From: Paenibacillus sp. FSL H7-0326
GTDB lineage: Bacteria > Bacillota > Bacilli > Paenibacillales > Paenibacillaceae
Direction: 5' to 3'
Assembly: GCF_001955535.1 (NCBI RefSeq)
Contig: NZ_MPVN01000001.1
Coordinates: 186,001 to 250,000 of the forward strand
DNA length: 64,000 bases
Under the pieces are notes generated by a model. That model saw only the letters and a list, made by a program, of their open reading frames with translations. It ran no database searches and was not told the origin of the DNA. The position numbers and the translations under genes were made by a program. Of this stretch, positions 1-7,574 are shown piece after piece (within the stretch, counting starts at the first letter, position 1; each line of letters starts with the position of its first letter).

Positions 1-724
1 CGGTAATGCGTCTAGATAGCAGCTTGCCTTCATCGGAAGCCATATCCGAAATGGCGGAGCTGACCTGTTTGATCGTACCCACTATATTTCTCGATATGAT
101 ATAAGCAACAATAAGAGACAGGAGGATAACTAAGATGATAACGGTGTACATCACATTTCTGAAATCCGCATTTTGCTGATCCAGCTGCAGTAAACGTTCT
201 TCCGTCAATGCTTTCTCTGTCACTCGAAATTCGTTGAACTGAGTTCTCATCTGATCCATCAGCCGCTTGCCAATATCCTTTGTGAAATACACTGCAATTT
301 CCTGTTCTCGATTCTCCTGCTTCAGACCTATGACATACTCACCGGCATTTTCGATCCATTGCTCAATATTGATCTTAATTTCATCAAGACGCTGGATCTG
401 AGTCGGATTATTCGATACCAGCTCATACAATTGATTGTAATCAGCTTTCCAATTGGACATTGCTTCGTTGTAAGGTACCAGGTAACGATCTTCACCAGCG
501 ATAACAAACCCTCTCTGACCCGTTTCCATATCCAGCATATGCTTCTCTATCTGGTACGTCAGATTATGTACTTCGATGTCGTGATCCGCAATAAAATTCA
601 TCTCCTGCTCCATGGACGCAATTCGGCTGCCAAGGATAAATATCGCTGCTCCCAGGCAGACGATAATGATGAAATAACCGATGATGATCTTGGTACGAAT
701 CGTAAGCCTCATTTTTTCAAACAT
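1..724 (-). CDS. CHASE3-HAMP sensory protein, N-terminal part (probably a methyl-accepting chemotaxis protein)
   Basis: The reading frame opens at an ATG at 724 behind a GGAGGAGAG ribosome site and stays open to the window edge, so the C-terminus is missing. The visible 241 residues show a short cytoplasmic start, a membrane helix (about 13-31) and an extracellular region of about 150 residues. That region carries the CHASE3-type motif METGQRGFVIAGED near residue 76. A second helix (about 196-216) follows, then the start of a HAMP linker (IVGTIKQVSSAISDMA). CHASE3 plus HAMP occurs in chemotaxis receptors and in histidine kinases. The output domain lies outside the window, so receptor is only the more likely reading. 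Confidence 0.8.
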   Translation of the reverse strand, partial: MFEKMRLTIRTKIIIGYFIIIVCLGAAIFILGSRIASMEQEMNFIADHDIEVHNLTYQIEKHMLDMETGQRGFVIAGEDRYLVPYNEAMSNWKADYNQLYELVSNNPTQIQRLDEIKINIEQWIENAGEYVIGLKQENREQEIAVYFTKDIGKRLMDQMRTQFNEFRVTEKALTEERLLQLDQQNADFRNVMYTVIILVILLSLIVAYIISRNIVGTIKQVSSAISDMASDEGKLLSRRIT

Positions 725-817
725 TGATCTCTCCTCCTGAACATTTTTCCTTATAAGCGAGGCTGTTGATTCATGATTATCGGTACAAATAAAAGCTTCG
801 AGCTGCTGTCTCTCATT

Positions 818-851
818 AAAAAAAGAATCCTCAGGTACGGCTCGGATTCTT
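818..851 (-). terminator. Hairpin with T-run on the minus strand, upstream of the CHASE3 gene
   Basis: AAGAATCC (823-830) pairs with GGATTCTT (844-851). On the minus strand the hairpin is followed by a run of T residues (818-822). It lies about 95 bases before the sensor gene, so it is either a second terminator for the upstream Nudix unit or an attenuator in the sensor leader. Confidence 0.6.
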
Positions 852-990
852 CATCGAAAGCGTTCTCTTCATGCAAAAATATAGAACCATATCGTTAAAC
901 ACGAGAATCCTATGAATTCCAGTTTGAATGGCGTCTATTGCTTAGTTTACGTGAAGTGAAAACACTTGTCTATACGGATTATTCAAGTAA

Positions 991-1027
991 AAAAACACAG
1001 TGAAGCTCTATAGCTGCACTGTGTTTT
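991..1027 (-). terminator. Rho-independent terminator of the Nudix/isomerase unit
   Basis: AAAACACAGTG (992-1002) pairs with CACTGTGTTTT (1017-1027), and an inner AGCT/AGCT pair extends the stem. On the minus strand a run of seven T residues follows. It sits about 60 bases after the Nudix stop codon. Confidence 0.85.
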
Positions 1028-1085
1028 GATATAAATTAAAGCATTCTTTTTCATTGCAAGTCATCTACCTATACGAGAATAAACT

Positions 1086-1487
1086 CTACTTCAACAAATT
1101 CTCGCTATGAAGCTGGTCAAAAATAAGCTGTGTTACTGCTGACACTTGTTCCCGATCAGCATAATTCAACCATTTCAGCTCCTCGATCTCGGATTCAGGG
1201 CTTAGGACTCCTTCGTAATCAGCCATGTAGCAGGTCATCATCACTTGAATCCCTTCCGATTTGCCATGCGCCGGGGCCTCGAACGTACCGTATAATTGAA
1301 TCCTCTCCTTAAGAATATCTACAGATAACTCTTCTTGGATCTCGCGAATCAATGTTTCTTCGTCTGACTCGCCAGGTTCTCTTTTGCCGCCCGGCAAATA
1401 ATACGTATCCTTGCCTTTACTGCGAGCACCTAGAATTTGACCGTTAAGCAAGTGAATCCATGCGATCTTATCTATTGTTGTTGTCAT
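1086..1487 (-). CDS. Nudix hydrolase (MutT-like)
   Basis: A 133-residue cytoplasmic protein of the Nudix fold, which hydrolyses nucleoside diphosphates linked to another moiety. The Nudix box spans residues 34-56: G34, five residues, E40, then REIQEE at 48-53. The usual Gly near the end of the box is Ser55, while the metal-binding glutamates are kept. The ATG at 1487 directly follows the TAA of the upstream sugar-isomerase gene (TAA-ATG with no spacer), so the two are almost certainly translated from one mRNA. The substrate cannot be told from sequence. Confidence 0.9.
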   Translation of the reverse strand: MTTTIDKIAWIHLLNGQILGARSKGKDTYYLPGGKREPGESDEETLIREIQEELSVDILKERIQLYGTFEAPAHGKSEGIQVMMTCYMADYEGVLSPESEIEELKWLNYADREQVSAVTQLIFDQLHSENLLK

Positions 1488-2315
1488 TTACTTGGACACC
1501 TTTCCAAATCCGCTGCGGGAGCGGGCTAATAAGTCATCCCAAGTTCCCTCCGGCTGTTTCGGAGACAATATCTCTTGGGATACAACTCCATGATATCCGA
1601 TTTGGGCCAAGCTGCTCAAGTAGCCGGAGAGATCAATGACACCTTCTCCAGGATAAGCCCGGTCATTATCAAGCAGCTGTTCTATCGGGAGGTCATAGGC
1701 ATCATTTATGTGCACATGAACGATTTGGTTCTCTTTGAGACGAAGCAGATCATTCGGAGTTAAGCCTGTTGTATGGCAATGATAAAAATCAACCAGCAAT
1801 CCCACATTAGACAAGCCAATTGCGTCGATCATCTCCAGCGTCTCATCTGCGGTCCAAATAAAAGGATGCTTCCATGCGGTTCTTAGGTGATGCGGCCCCA
1901 CAAATTCTAGACCGAGACGTATGCCATAGACCCCTAGTACTTCAGCACACCACCTTAACCGTGAAATGCTTCTGGCCATAAATGAAGCCGCTTTCTCATC
2001 GGTGGACGGTAATATATATGTAGTACAAGCCTTACAGCCAAGCTGTTCCGCACGAGCTGCGGATAGGGCAAGCCCCTCTAATCCTTGCTTAAACTGTTCA
2101 TCCGTCCCTCGCCATTCTACGTCCAGTCCGATAGATCCAATAATCATGCCCTGTTCCTTGAGAAGCTGCTGTGCACTTTCCAGTCCTATTGTATCGACGA
2201 GCTGCTTGGCATCCAGATCAACGGCTTCAAAACCATATTCTGCCGCTTTTTGTATGAACAAGACGTCATCAATTGCACCAATACCTGCTTTTGTCAGTCC
2301 TTTTTTCACGTTCAC
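1488..2315 (-). CDS. Sugar phosphate isomerase/epimerase-like TIM-barrel protein
   Basis: A 275-residue protein of the xylose-isomerase-like (AP endonuclease 2) TIM-barrel family. Motifs with likely metal ligands are GLEFVGPHH (about 135-143), VGLLVDFYHCH (about 170-180) and IVHVHINDA (about 197-205), followed by a late Glu in VVSQEILSP. Family members isomerise or epimerise keto-sugars or inositol intermediates. It is the first gene of a two-gene unit with the Nudix gene. No sugar transporter lies beside it, so the substrate is unknown. Confidence 0.85.
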   Translation of the reverse strand: MNVKKGLTKAGIGAIDDVLFIQKAAEYGFEAVDLDAKQLVDTIGLESAQQLLKEQGMIIGSIGLDVEWRGTDEQFKQGLEGLALSAARAEQLGCKACTTYILPSTDEKAASFMARSISRLRWCAEVLGVYGIRLGLEFVGPHHLRTAWKHPFIWTADETLEMIDAIGLSNVGLLVDFYHCHTTGLTPNDLLRLKENQIVHVHINDAYDLPIEQLLDNDRAYPGEGVIDLSGYLSSLAQIGYHGVVSQEILSPKQPEGTWDDLLARSRSGFGKVSK

Positions 2316-2385
2316 TTCACCCTTTCTGGCTTGGATACGAAGAAGATAAAGATTTCTTATTTCTATCCTACATCATATTCCATAA

Positions 2386-2829
2386 CTACAAAAGAGATTG
2401 AAAGGAATGGCGAATGACATCGCCTCTGCTGATGATGCCTGCAAGAACGCCATTGCGGTGGACTGGGAGTTTTTTGATCTGTTTTTTGCCGAGAATCGAG
2501 GCAATGATCTCAATATCCTCATTCCAGGATACGGTTATCACTTTTTTCTTGCATATGGACATCACATTCAGTTTCATAATTTGTTTGACTCGATCTTCAT
2601 ATTCTTCATAATTTAAATTAACAGCGTATGTATATATAAACATATCATCCTTCTTCCCTATATAACGCATAATGTCTCCGTCACTGATGTATCCGACAAT
2701 TTCATTACGTTCATTAACTACCGGAAGACCACTAATCCGATGATCGATAAATCTCTGAATAACCTGTTCCACATTGTCACTTTCTTTCACTTTATAGACG
2801 GGACTAATCATAATTTCATGCGCCTTCAT
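2386..2829 (-). CDS. Two-CBS-domain protein
   Basis: A 147-residue protein made almost entirely of a CBS pair (about 1-60 and 80-147). The repeated signatures are HRISGLPVVNERNEIVGYISDGDIMR and the later KKLPVHRNGVLAGIISRGDVIR. CBS pairs bind adenosyl nucleotides and usually regulate a partner, but no partner domain is fused here. It is a single gene, with an ATG at 2829 preceded by GGAGG. The role is unknown. Confidence 0.88.
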   Translation of the reverse strand: MKAHEIMISPVYKVKESDNVEQVIQRFIDHRISGLPVVNERNEIVGYISDGDIMRYIGKKDDMFIYTYAVNLNYEEYEDRVKQIMKLNVMSICKKKVITVSWNEDIEIIASILGKKQIKKLPVHRNGVLAGIISRGDVIRHSFQSLL

Positions 2830-3210
2830 CCTCCGGCCTCCTAATTAAGCATCATGTTCATTTCCTAATCATCTGAAACGTTATATACTTATTCTTTATT
2901 TTATACTCTTGTTACAAAAAATGCGTAATGGTTCACACCGAAATCATGAATTTCGGTAAAATATTTTTAAGGCTTCCTTTTTTCTTATACCAATCTGATC
3001 CAGATAAGGTGATAGAAAGTATTTTTATGGAAAGTATCTAGATAAAAAAGATTATTTTCTATTATGAATTTTTCATATGTTGAAATTATTATAACAGAGG
3101 ATGGTACTTTCGTTCGTGCTCGTCATATCTGCTTTTATTGGGGTAAGTTTGCAGATGTTTTTTTCTGGTTAGACTTAATTCATACATACTAGCTTATGGA
3201 GGTACTTAAC
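2830..3210. other. Intergenic region with a perfect inverted repeat
   Basis: This AT-rich 380-base gap separates the divergent CBS and DUF2243 genes. It contains a perfect 8-bp inverted repeat, ACCGAAAT (2937-2944) with ATTTCGGT (2950-2957), and a run of AT-rich sequence. The repeat could be an operator or a small hairpin. No gene is visible. Confidence 0.45.
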
Positions 3211-3732
3211 GTGCACAATCAAAGCCGGCCAGAATCGAAAACAACAATGAACCCTGGCTCTGTCGGAGCGCAGGGTCGTCTGTCATCATTAAACCTATGG
3301 TCTGGTATTTTATTTGGTCTGGGACTTGTGAGCTTTGTAGATGAAACTGTTTTTCATCAGCTGCTTCATTGGCATCATTTCTATGATAAATCGACGACCT
3401 CTATCGGACTTATCTCCGACGGTTTGTTTCATGCCTTCAGTTGGTTTGCTACGATCGGAAGTTTATTTATGCTTGCACATCTGCTGAGACTAAACTCTCT
3501 GCATAAGAAACGCTGGTGGGGCGGCGTCCTATTGGGTGGTGGTTTGTTTCAACTATACGATGGTACGATTCAACATAAGCTCATGCTGCTCCATCAGATC
3601 AGGTATGTGGAGAATGTAATCATCTACGACATCATCTGGAACCTGTTTGCCATATTGCTAGTCATTGGTGGAGTGACATTGATTATTCAAACAAAACATA
3701 CAGGAGCAGCTTCAACCTATGCCGATTCATAA
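3211..3732 (+). CDS. DUF2243 family membrane protein
   Basis: A 173-residue integral membrane protein with four predicted helices. The family signature lies near the first helix: LFGLGLVSFVDETVFHQLLHWHHFYD. Histidine-rich patches (HQLLHWHH; later YDGTIQHKLMLLHQIR) suggest metal or haem contacts, but the function is unknown. I place the start at GTG 3211, because GGAGG at 3198-3202 then sits 8 bases upstream. An in-frame ATG at 3196 would overlap that site. The 3' end overlaps the start of the CtaG-like gene by 14 bases, so the two are translationally coupled and probably act together. Confidence 0.85.
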   Translation: MHNQSRPESKTTMNPGSVGAQGRLSSLNLWSGILFGLGLVSFVDETVFHQLLHWHHFYDKSTTSIGLISDGLFHAFSWFATIGSLFMLAHLLRLNSLHKKRWWGGVLLGGGLFQLYDGTIQHKLMLLHQIRYVENVIIYDIIWNLFAILLVIGGVTLIIQTKHTGAASTYADS

Positions 3733-4525
3733 TCACATTCCTTCAGCCCAGCATTCTCTTTCCCTCTATTTATTTGCTCTGCCTCTCATTACAATGATGA
3801 TCGCGTATATGATTGCGGCTATTGTGTCCAGCCAAAAGCTGCGAACATGGAAGATACACCGGACTCTCTTCTGGCTCCTCGGTATCACATGTGCGATCGC
3901 TGCAGTCTTCGGACCTTTAGCTAATGCGGCCCATCACGATTTTCGATATCACATGCTCAGCCACTTGCTGATTGGAATGATCGCTCCCATCCTGCTTGTA
4001 TTTGCAGCTCCGATGACACTCATCCTGCGTACACTTCCTGTTCGACTAGCCCGGAGGTTCATTTCATTCCTCAACCGCCCTGTTATCCGAGTCATCAGTC
4101 ATCCTATTTCAGCTTCACTCATCAACCTCGGAAGTATGTGGCTTCTGTATACGACGAGCATCTATTCTCTTATGCATCATCACTTTTGGCTGCACTGGTT
4201 CGTCCATGTTCATATGCTGCTAGCCGGATTCCTGTTTACATACTCCCTGATCTATGTGGATCCTGTTCCACATCGGCACAGCTTCAGACTTAGAGCTTGT
4301 ATCTTGCTGCTCTCGTCGGCAGGACATAATATCCTGTCGAAGTATATTTATGCCCACCCTCCTATAGGTGTAGATATCTTACAGGCAGAAGCCGGAGCTG
4401 TGCTTATGTATTATGGAGGAGACATTGTTGATGTCATCCTCATCACGATACTTTGTACTCAATGGTATAAATCCGTTAGCTCGAGGTCCTTCCTATCTAG
4501 GAAGAGCAGCACGCACTTGTCATAG
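3719..4525 (+). CDS. Cytochrome c oxidase assembly factor CtaG-like (caa3_CtaG family)
   Basis: A 268-residue polytopic membrane protein with about seven helices. It matches the caa3-type CtaG family, which supports copper insertion and assembly of cytochrome c oxidase. Conserved histidines lie in membrane-proximal motifs: AAHHDFRYHMLSHLL (about 78-92), SLMHHHFWLHWFVHVHMLL (about 145-165) and a DP.PHRHSFRLR segment. The start overlaps the end of the DUF2243 gene. No oxidase subunit gene is nearby, so a specific partner oxidase is not identified. Confidence 0.85.
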   Translation: MPIHNHIPSAQHSLSLYLFALPLITMMIAYMIAAIVSSQKLRTWKIHRTLFWLLGITCAIAAVFGPLANAAHHDFRYHMLSHLLIGMIAPILLVFAAPMTLILRTLPVRLARRFISFLNRPVIRVISHPISASLINLGSMWLLYTTSIYSLMHHHFWLHWFVHVHMLLAGFLFTYSLIYVDPVPHRHSFRLRACILLLSSAGHNILSKYIYAHPPIGVDILQAEAGAVLMYYGGDIVDVILITILCTQWYKSVSSRSFLSRKSSTHLS

Positions 4526-4563
4526 AATGAAAATGTCATGCATGAAGCTCGTAATCTATCGCA

Positions 4564-5658
4564 TTACTTTAACATGTTCTCCTGAAGTAATTGAATCGCC
4601 TGATATAGTCGATCCTGCGGTACTTCGCCGTAACGATCTCCTAAACTAATCTCTGTCTTGCATTCCTGGTCGTGAACTTCTCGCAGAAACGAGATTAAGC
4701 CGATTCCTGTCTGTGTATATACATCAATCAGTATTGGCGCAAGGTCACTAGCAGACATATGAAAATGAAGATGAAACATATTTGTCACGGGGACCTGTGG
4801 AACAGTTCTAACTCCAGAGCACTGATTGAACAAGCTGGCGAGCTCCTTTGCCCGGTTATAATATTCTGCCATTCGGTCAATCCGTTTATTGAGATAATAA
4901 TCACTGCTCAGAATGTAAGGATATAATCCGATCAGATCTCCGCCATGGCGTCTCTTCCATACCTTGGATACTGTAGTGAATTTTTCAGGTCCTGCTAATA
5001 TCGCACCAGCAATACCGCCAATTCCTTTATAAAAAGAGACGTAAACACTGTCAAACAGCGCACATATCTCGGCTGCAGACTTTCCATAGTAAGGTGTTGT
5101 TTCGAATAGTCTTGCACCGTCCAGGTGCAGCCGAATCCCCTGTTCTCTGCAATAGGCAGAAATTTCAACAAGCTCCTCAAACTCCGGCAGCTGACCTCCA
5201 ATCTCACGCTGCGGCAATTCTAGCAGCAAACATGCCACATCTCCTCCTAACTGCTTCACGTCTTGCAGTCGAATCAGACGGTGTGCTTCTCCGAGAAGGA
5301 CAGGCTCCAAGTGATGCAGCTCCTTGAGACCGTTTTCTTCATGTATTTCCAGATGACTAAGTGGATGATACGCGACAATTTTGCTGTCTTTCTCATCTGA
5401 CCATATTCGCATCGCAATCTGCTGCGCCATCGTACCACTCGGAAAAAATACTGCCGATTCTTTGCCTAACATATCAGCCATTTTACGCTCAAAATCTTCA
5501 ATCACTTTGCCTGTTCCATAGCGGTCTCCTGCCACCCCCCCGTCCACATGCTCTAATGCCTCCTTCAGCAACTGAACATTCCACTTACCATTCCCTAGAA
5601 TAGGGTACTCACTCTTGTTGTATGCTTCTGCTAATGTGATTTTGTTGTTTTGTTCCAT
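4564..5658 (-). CDS. Threonine aldolase / beta-eliminating lyase family, PLP-dependent
   Basis: A 364-residue fold-type I pyridoxal-phosphate enzyme, likely cleaving L-threonine or L-allo-threonine to glycine and acetaldehyde. The cofactor-binding HLDGAR motif is at 178-183 and the Schiff-base lysine is Lys211 in FYKGIGG. The glycine-rich FFPSGTMAQQ segment near 71-80 holds the phosphate. The ATG at 5658 is preceded by GGAGGAGAC. The gene stands alone and converges on the CtaG-like gene. Confidence 0.88.
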   Translation of the reverse strand: MEQNNKITLAEAYNKSEYPILGNGKWNVQLLKEALEHVDGGVAGDRYGTGKVIEDFERKMADMLGKESAVFFPSGTMAQQIAMRIWSDEKDSKIVAYHPLSHLEIHEENGLKELHHLEPVLLGEAHRLIRLQDVKQLGGDVACLLLELPQREIGGQLPEFEELVEISAYCREQGIRLHLDGARLFETTPYYGKSAAEICALFDSVYVSFYKGIGGIAGAILAGPEKFTTVSKVWKRRHGGDLIGLYPYILSSDYYLNKRIDRMAEYYNRAKELASLFNQCSGVRTVPQVPVTNMFHLHFHMSASDLAPILIDVYTQTGIGLISFLREVHDQECKTEISLGDRYGEVPQDRLYQAIQLLQENMLK

Positions 5659-5839
5659 GTGTCTCCTCCTGTGGTAGAAATACCTAATTCATAGATTATT
5701 ATTTCTCTAAACATATCATAAAGCAGCTAAAGACATTATGAATTTGGTTTCAACTCTATTAAAAATAGTTACTAGCGTAATCCAAATCATAAGGGAGTGC
5801 ATAAAATGCTATTAAATCCGGTATAGGAGGTGTGGTTAA

Positions 5840-5938
5840 ATGAGCTACGAAGATGGACACGATAACTTCAAAATCGGAGGAATTCTTGTATTGTTCATTT
5901 TGTTGGTGATTATAGCAAAATCTTTTAAATCGTATTGA
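5840..5938 (+). CDS. Small YjcZ-like membrane protein (32 aa)
   Basis: ATG at 5840 and TGA at 5936-5938 give a 32-residue protein. It starts MSYEDGHDNF and continues with a single hydrophobic helix (GGILVLFILLVIIAKSF). The start is set by AGGAGGTG at 5826-5833. Length and the MSY start followed by one helix match the YjcZ/SscA-type small proteins of Bacillales, several of which are made during sporulation. A strong terminator follows immediately. Confidence 0.75.
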   Translation: MSYEDGHDNFKIGGILVLFILLVIIAKSFKSY

Positions 5939-5954
5939 TCTAAATAGGCAATAT

Positions 5955-5999
5955 AAAAGAGTCTTAGCTAGAAGGGTGTTCTAGCTGAGACTCTTTTTT
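5955..5999. terminator. Bidirectional terminator
   Basis: AAAAGAGTCT (from 5955) pairs with AGACTCTTTT, and AGCTAGAA/TTCTAGCT extends the stem around a five-base loop. T-runs are present in both directions. It serves the small YjcZ-like gene (+) and the converging GNAT gene (-). Confidence 0.9.
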
Positions 6000-6029
6000 A
6001 CAATCTGCTTGAGCTAGCTGGCAGTCTGG

Positions 6030-6539
6030 TTATTTTAAGATTTTATAATAGTAATTCGTGGGATCGAGCTCGCCCGTTTCGCTTCTAGCATAGAGCGGGA
6101 TTTGACCAGCGTATATATAACCATGGGATTGATACAGGAGATTGGAGGGATCTCCATCTCTCGTATCCAGAACGATTAACGTCCTCTTATCCTCCCTAGC
6201 GCTCGTTTCAGCGGCGTCTAATAACCTTCTTCCGTATCCCTGCCGTCTGGCAGAAGGATGAATCATAAGCTTAGCAATCTCAGCTCTATGAAGTCCGTTC
6301 TTCTTCATACATAACTGAAGCTGTACGGATCCTACGACTTTATCATCCTCTATTAATACAAAACAACGCACATCCTCCTGTATGACGTCGTCCCAATAGA
6401 CTCTAGACTCAGCCTTCGTCAAGGGTGGCAGAAATCCGATCGAAGCCCCTTCGTTGACCACATCTACCAATAAGCCTGCTAACTCTTCAATATGATCTTC
6501 TACTATAGACAATTGCTTAATCCTTACTTGTTCTTGCAT
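6030..6539 (-). CDS. GNAT family N-acetyltransferase
   Basis: A 169-residue GCN5-related acetyltransferase that moves an acetyl group from acetyl-CoA to an amine. The acetyl-CoA loop is the RRQGYGRRLL motif near residue 105, preceded by AEIAKLMIHPSA. The start is taken at ATG 6539 because GGGAGGG lies 7 bases upstream of it. An in-frame ATG at 6554 would precede this ribosome site. It is divergent from a LysR gene. The substrate is unknown. Confidence 0.88.
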   Translation of the reverse strand: MQEQVRIKQLSIVEDHIEELAGLLVDVVNEGASIGFLPPLTKAESRVYWDDVIQEDVRCFVLIEDDKVVGSVQLQLCMKKNGLHRAEIAKLMIHPSARRQGYGRRLLDAAETSAREDKRTLIVLDTRDGDPSNLLYQSHGYIYAGQIPLYARSETGELDPTNYYYKILK

Positions 6540-6658
6540 TGATTTCCCTCCCATTTCATGTTTACAAAATCATAACGCGTCCTTATCCATTTGTATAACG
6601 AATAATATGTATTATAATAATTAATATTTCGAATAATTGGAGAGCAGGTCATATTCAT

Positions 6659-7513
6659 ATGGATATCTCACAGATTGAAGCTCTACTGGCTGTATGTAAG
6701 ATTCGCAATTTTACGAAAGCAGCGGAATTTCTACATATATCACAATCTGCGGTTACGGCGAGAATCAAAGCGCTCGAAGCCACATTAGGAAAAACACTGC
6801 TCGACCGGGATAAACGAAATGTTCGTCTTACTCAAGCAGGCATCGCCTTTTTACCTTATGCGGAGAGAATGCTGCGAATTTACGAGGAGAGTAAGGTGAC
6901 ACTCCAAGAGGAAGTGGATCATCACCTTATTGTTAGCGGACCTGGGTCCGTATGGCACTACACTTATTTGCAGAACATGCTTGATTTCAGAGAAAAGCAC
7001 CCAAGTATTGCTGTCAAATTTCTAAGCTATATTGACTCCAGCTATATGATTCGTGACCTGTTACTCGATGGAATCGTACAGCTCGCCCTTCGTTACGATC
7101 CGCCAGAACATCCGAAATTTACGAAGAAGTTCTTGTTTGAGGAGGAAATTATACTCGTTTCATCCAAACCGAGAGAGAACTTCATCACAAGGACTGATTT
7201 CTATGATCAGAATTATTATCATATTGAATGGGGCCATCCCTTTCCAGAATGGTTCAGGGGTATCGTGGGTGATGCCTATATTCCTCCGCTTCAGACCGAT
7301 CATTCGGCAATTATGCTGACCATGCTTCTGCAGGGAGGTGGATTTGGTTATCTACCTCGCGCAATAGCGGACCCCTATATTCAGACAGGACAGCTGTACG
7401 AGCTGCCCACTGAATTTACTGTTCCACCCTCCAAAGTGTACGCCGTATATCTGACCGACAATCAGGATGATCCCAGGATTGAGCTGGGACTCGAGATGCT
7501 CGGTATCGAATAA
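6659..7513 (+). CDS. LysR family transcriptional regulator
   Basis: A 284-residue LysR-type regulator. The winged helix-turn-helix is at residues 1-60 (MDISQIEALLAVCKIRNFTKAAEFLHIS... split as NFTKAAEFL and SQSAVTARIKALE), and a periplasmic-binding-like effector domain follows from about 88. LysR proteins often control a divergent neighbour, here the GNAT gene. The roughly 120-base spacer between the two starts would hold the shared operator. The effector cannot be inferred. Confidence 0.92.
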   Translation: MDISQIEALLAVCKIRNFTKAAEFLHISQSAVTARIKALEATLGKTLLDRDKRNVRLTQAGIAFLPYAERMLRIYEESKVTLQEEVDHHLIVSGPGSVWHYTYLQNMLDFREKHPSIAVKFLSYIDSSYMIRDLLLDGIVQLALRYDPPEHPKFTKKFLFEEEIILVSSKPRENFITRTDFYDQNYYHIEWGHPFPEWFRGIVGDAYIPPLQTDHSAIMLTMLLQGGGFGYLPRAIADPYIQTGQLYELPTEFTVPPSKVYAVYLTDNQDDPRIELGLEMLGIE

Positions 7514-7517
7514 CGTC

Positions 7518-7560
7518 AAACAGCCATCTATCCCAGGTGCTTCAGGATACATGGCTGTTT
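7518..7560. terminator. Bidirectional terminator
   Basis: AAACAGCCAT (7518-7527) pairs with ATGGCTGTTT (7551-7560). It lies between the convergent LysR gene and the large secreted protein gene. Confidence 0.75.
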
Positions 7561-7574
7561 GTTAATTAGGATAA

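Larger units (their letters stand above)
725..1085. other. Intergenic region between sensor and Nudix genes
   Basis: Besides the two hairpins listed separately (818-851 and 991-1027) I see no gene and no recognisable riboswitch here. It should contain the promoter of the CHASE3 gene, but no convincing -35/-10 pair stood out. Confidence 0.5.

Noticed and set aside
725..1085. c-di-GMP or other riboswitch upstream of the CHASE3 gene
   Set aside because: Neither the conserved core nor the helices of known classes could be found. Only two terminator-type hairpins are present.
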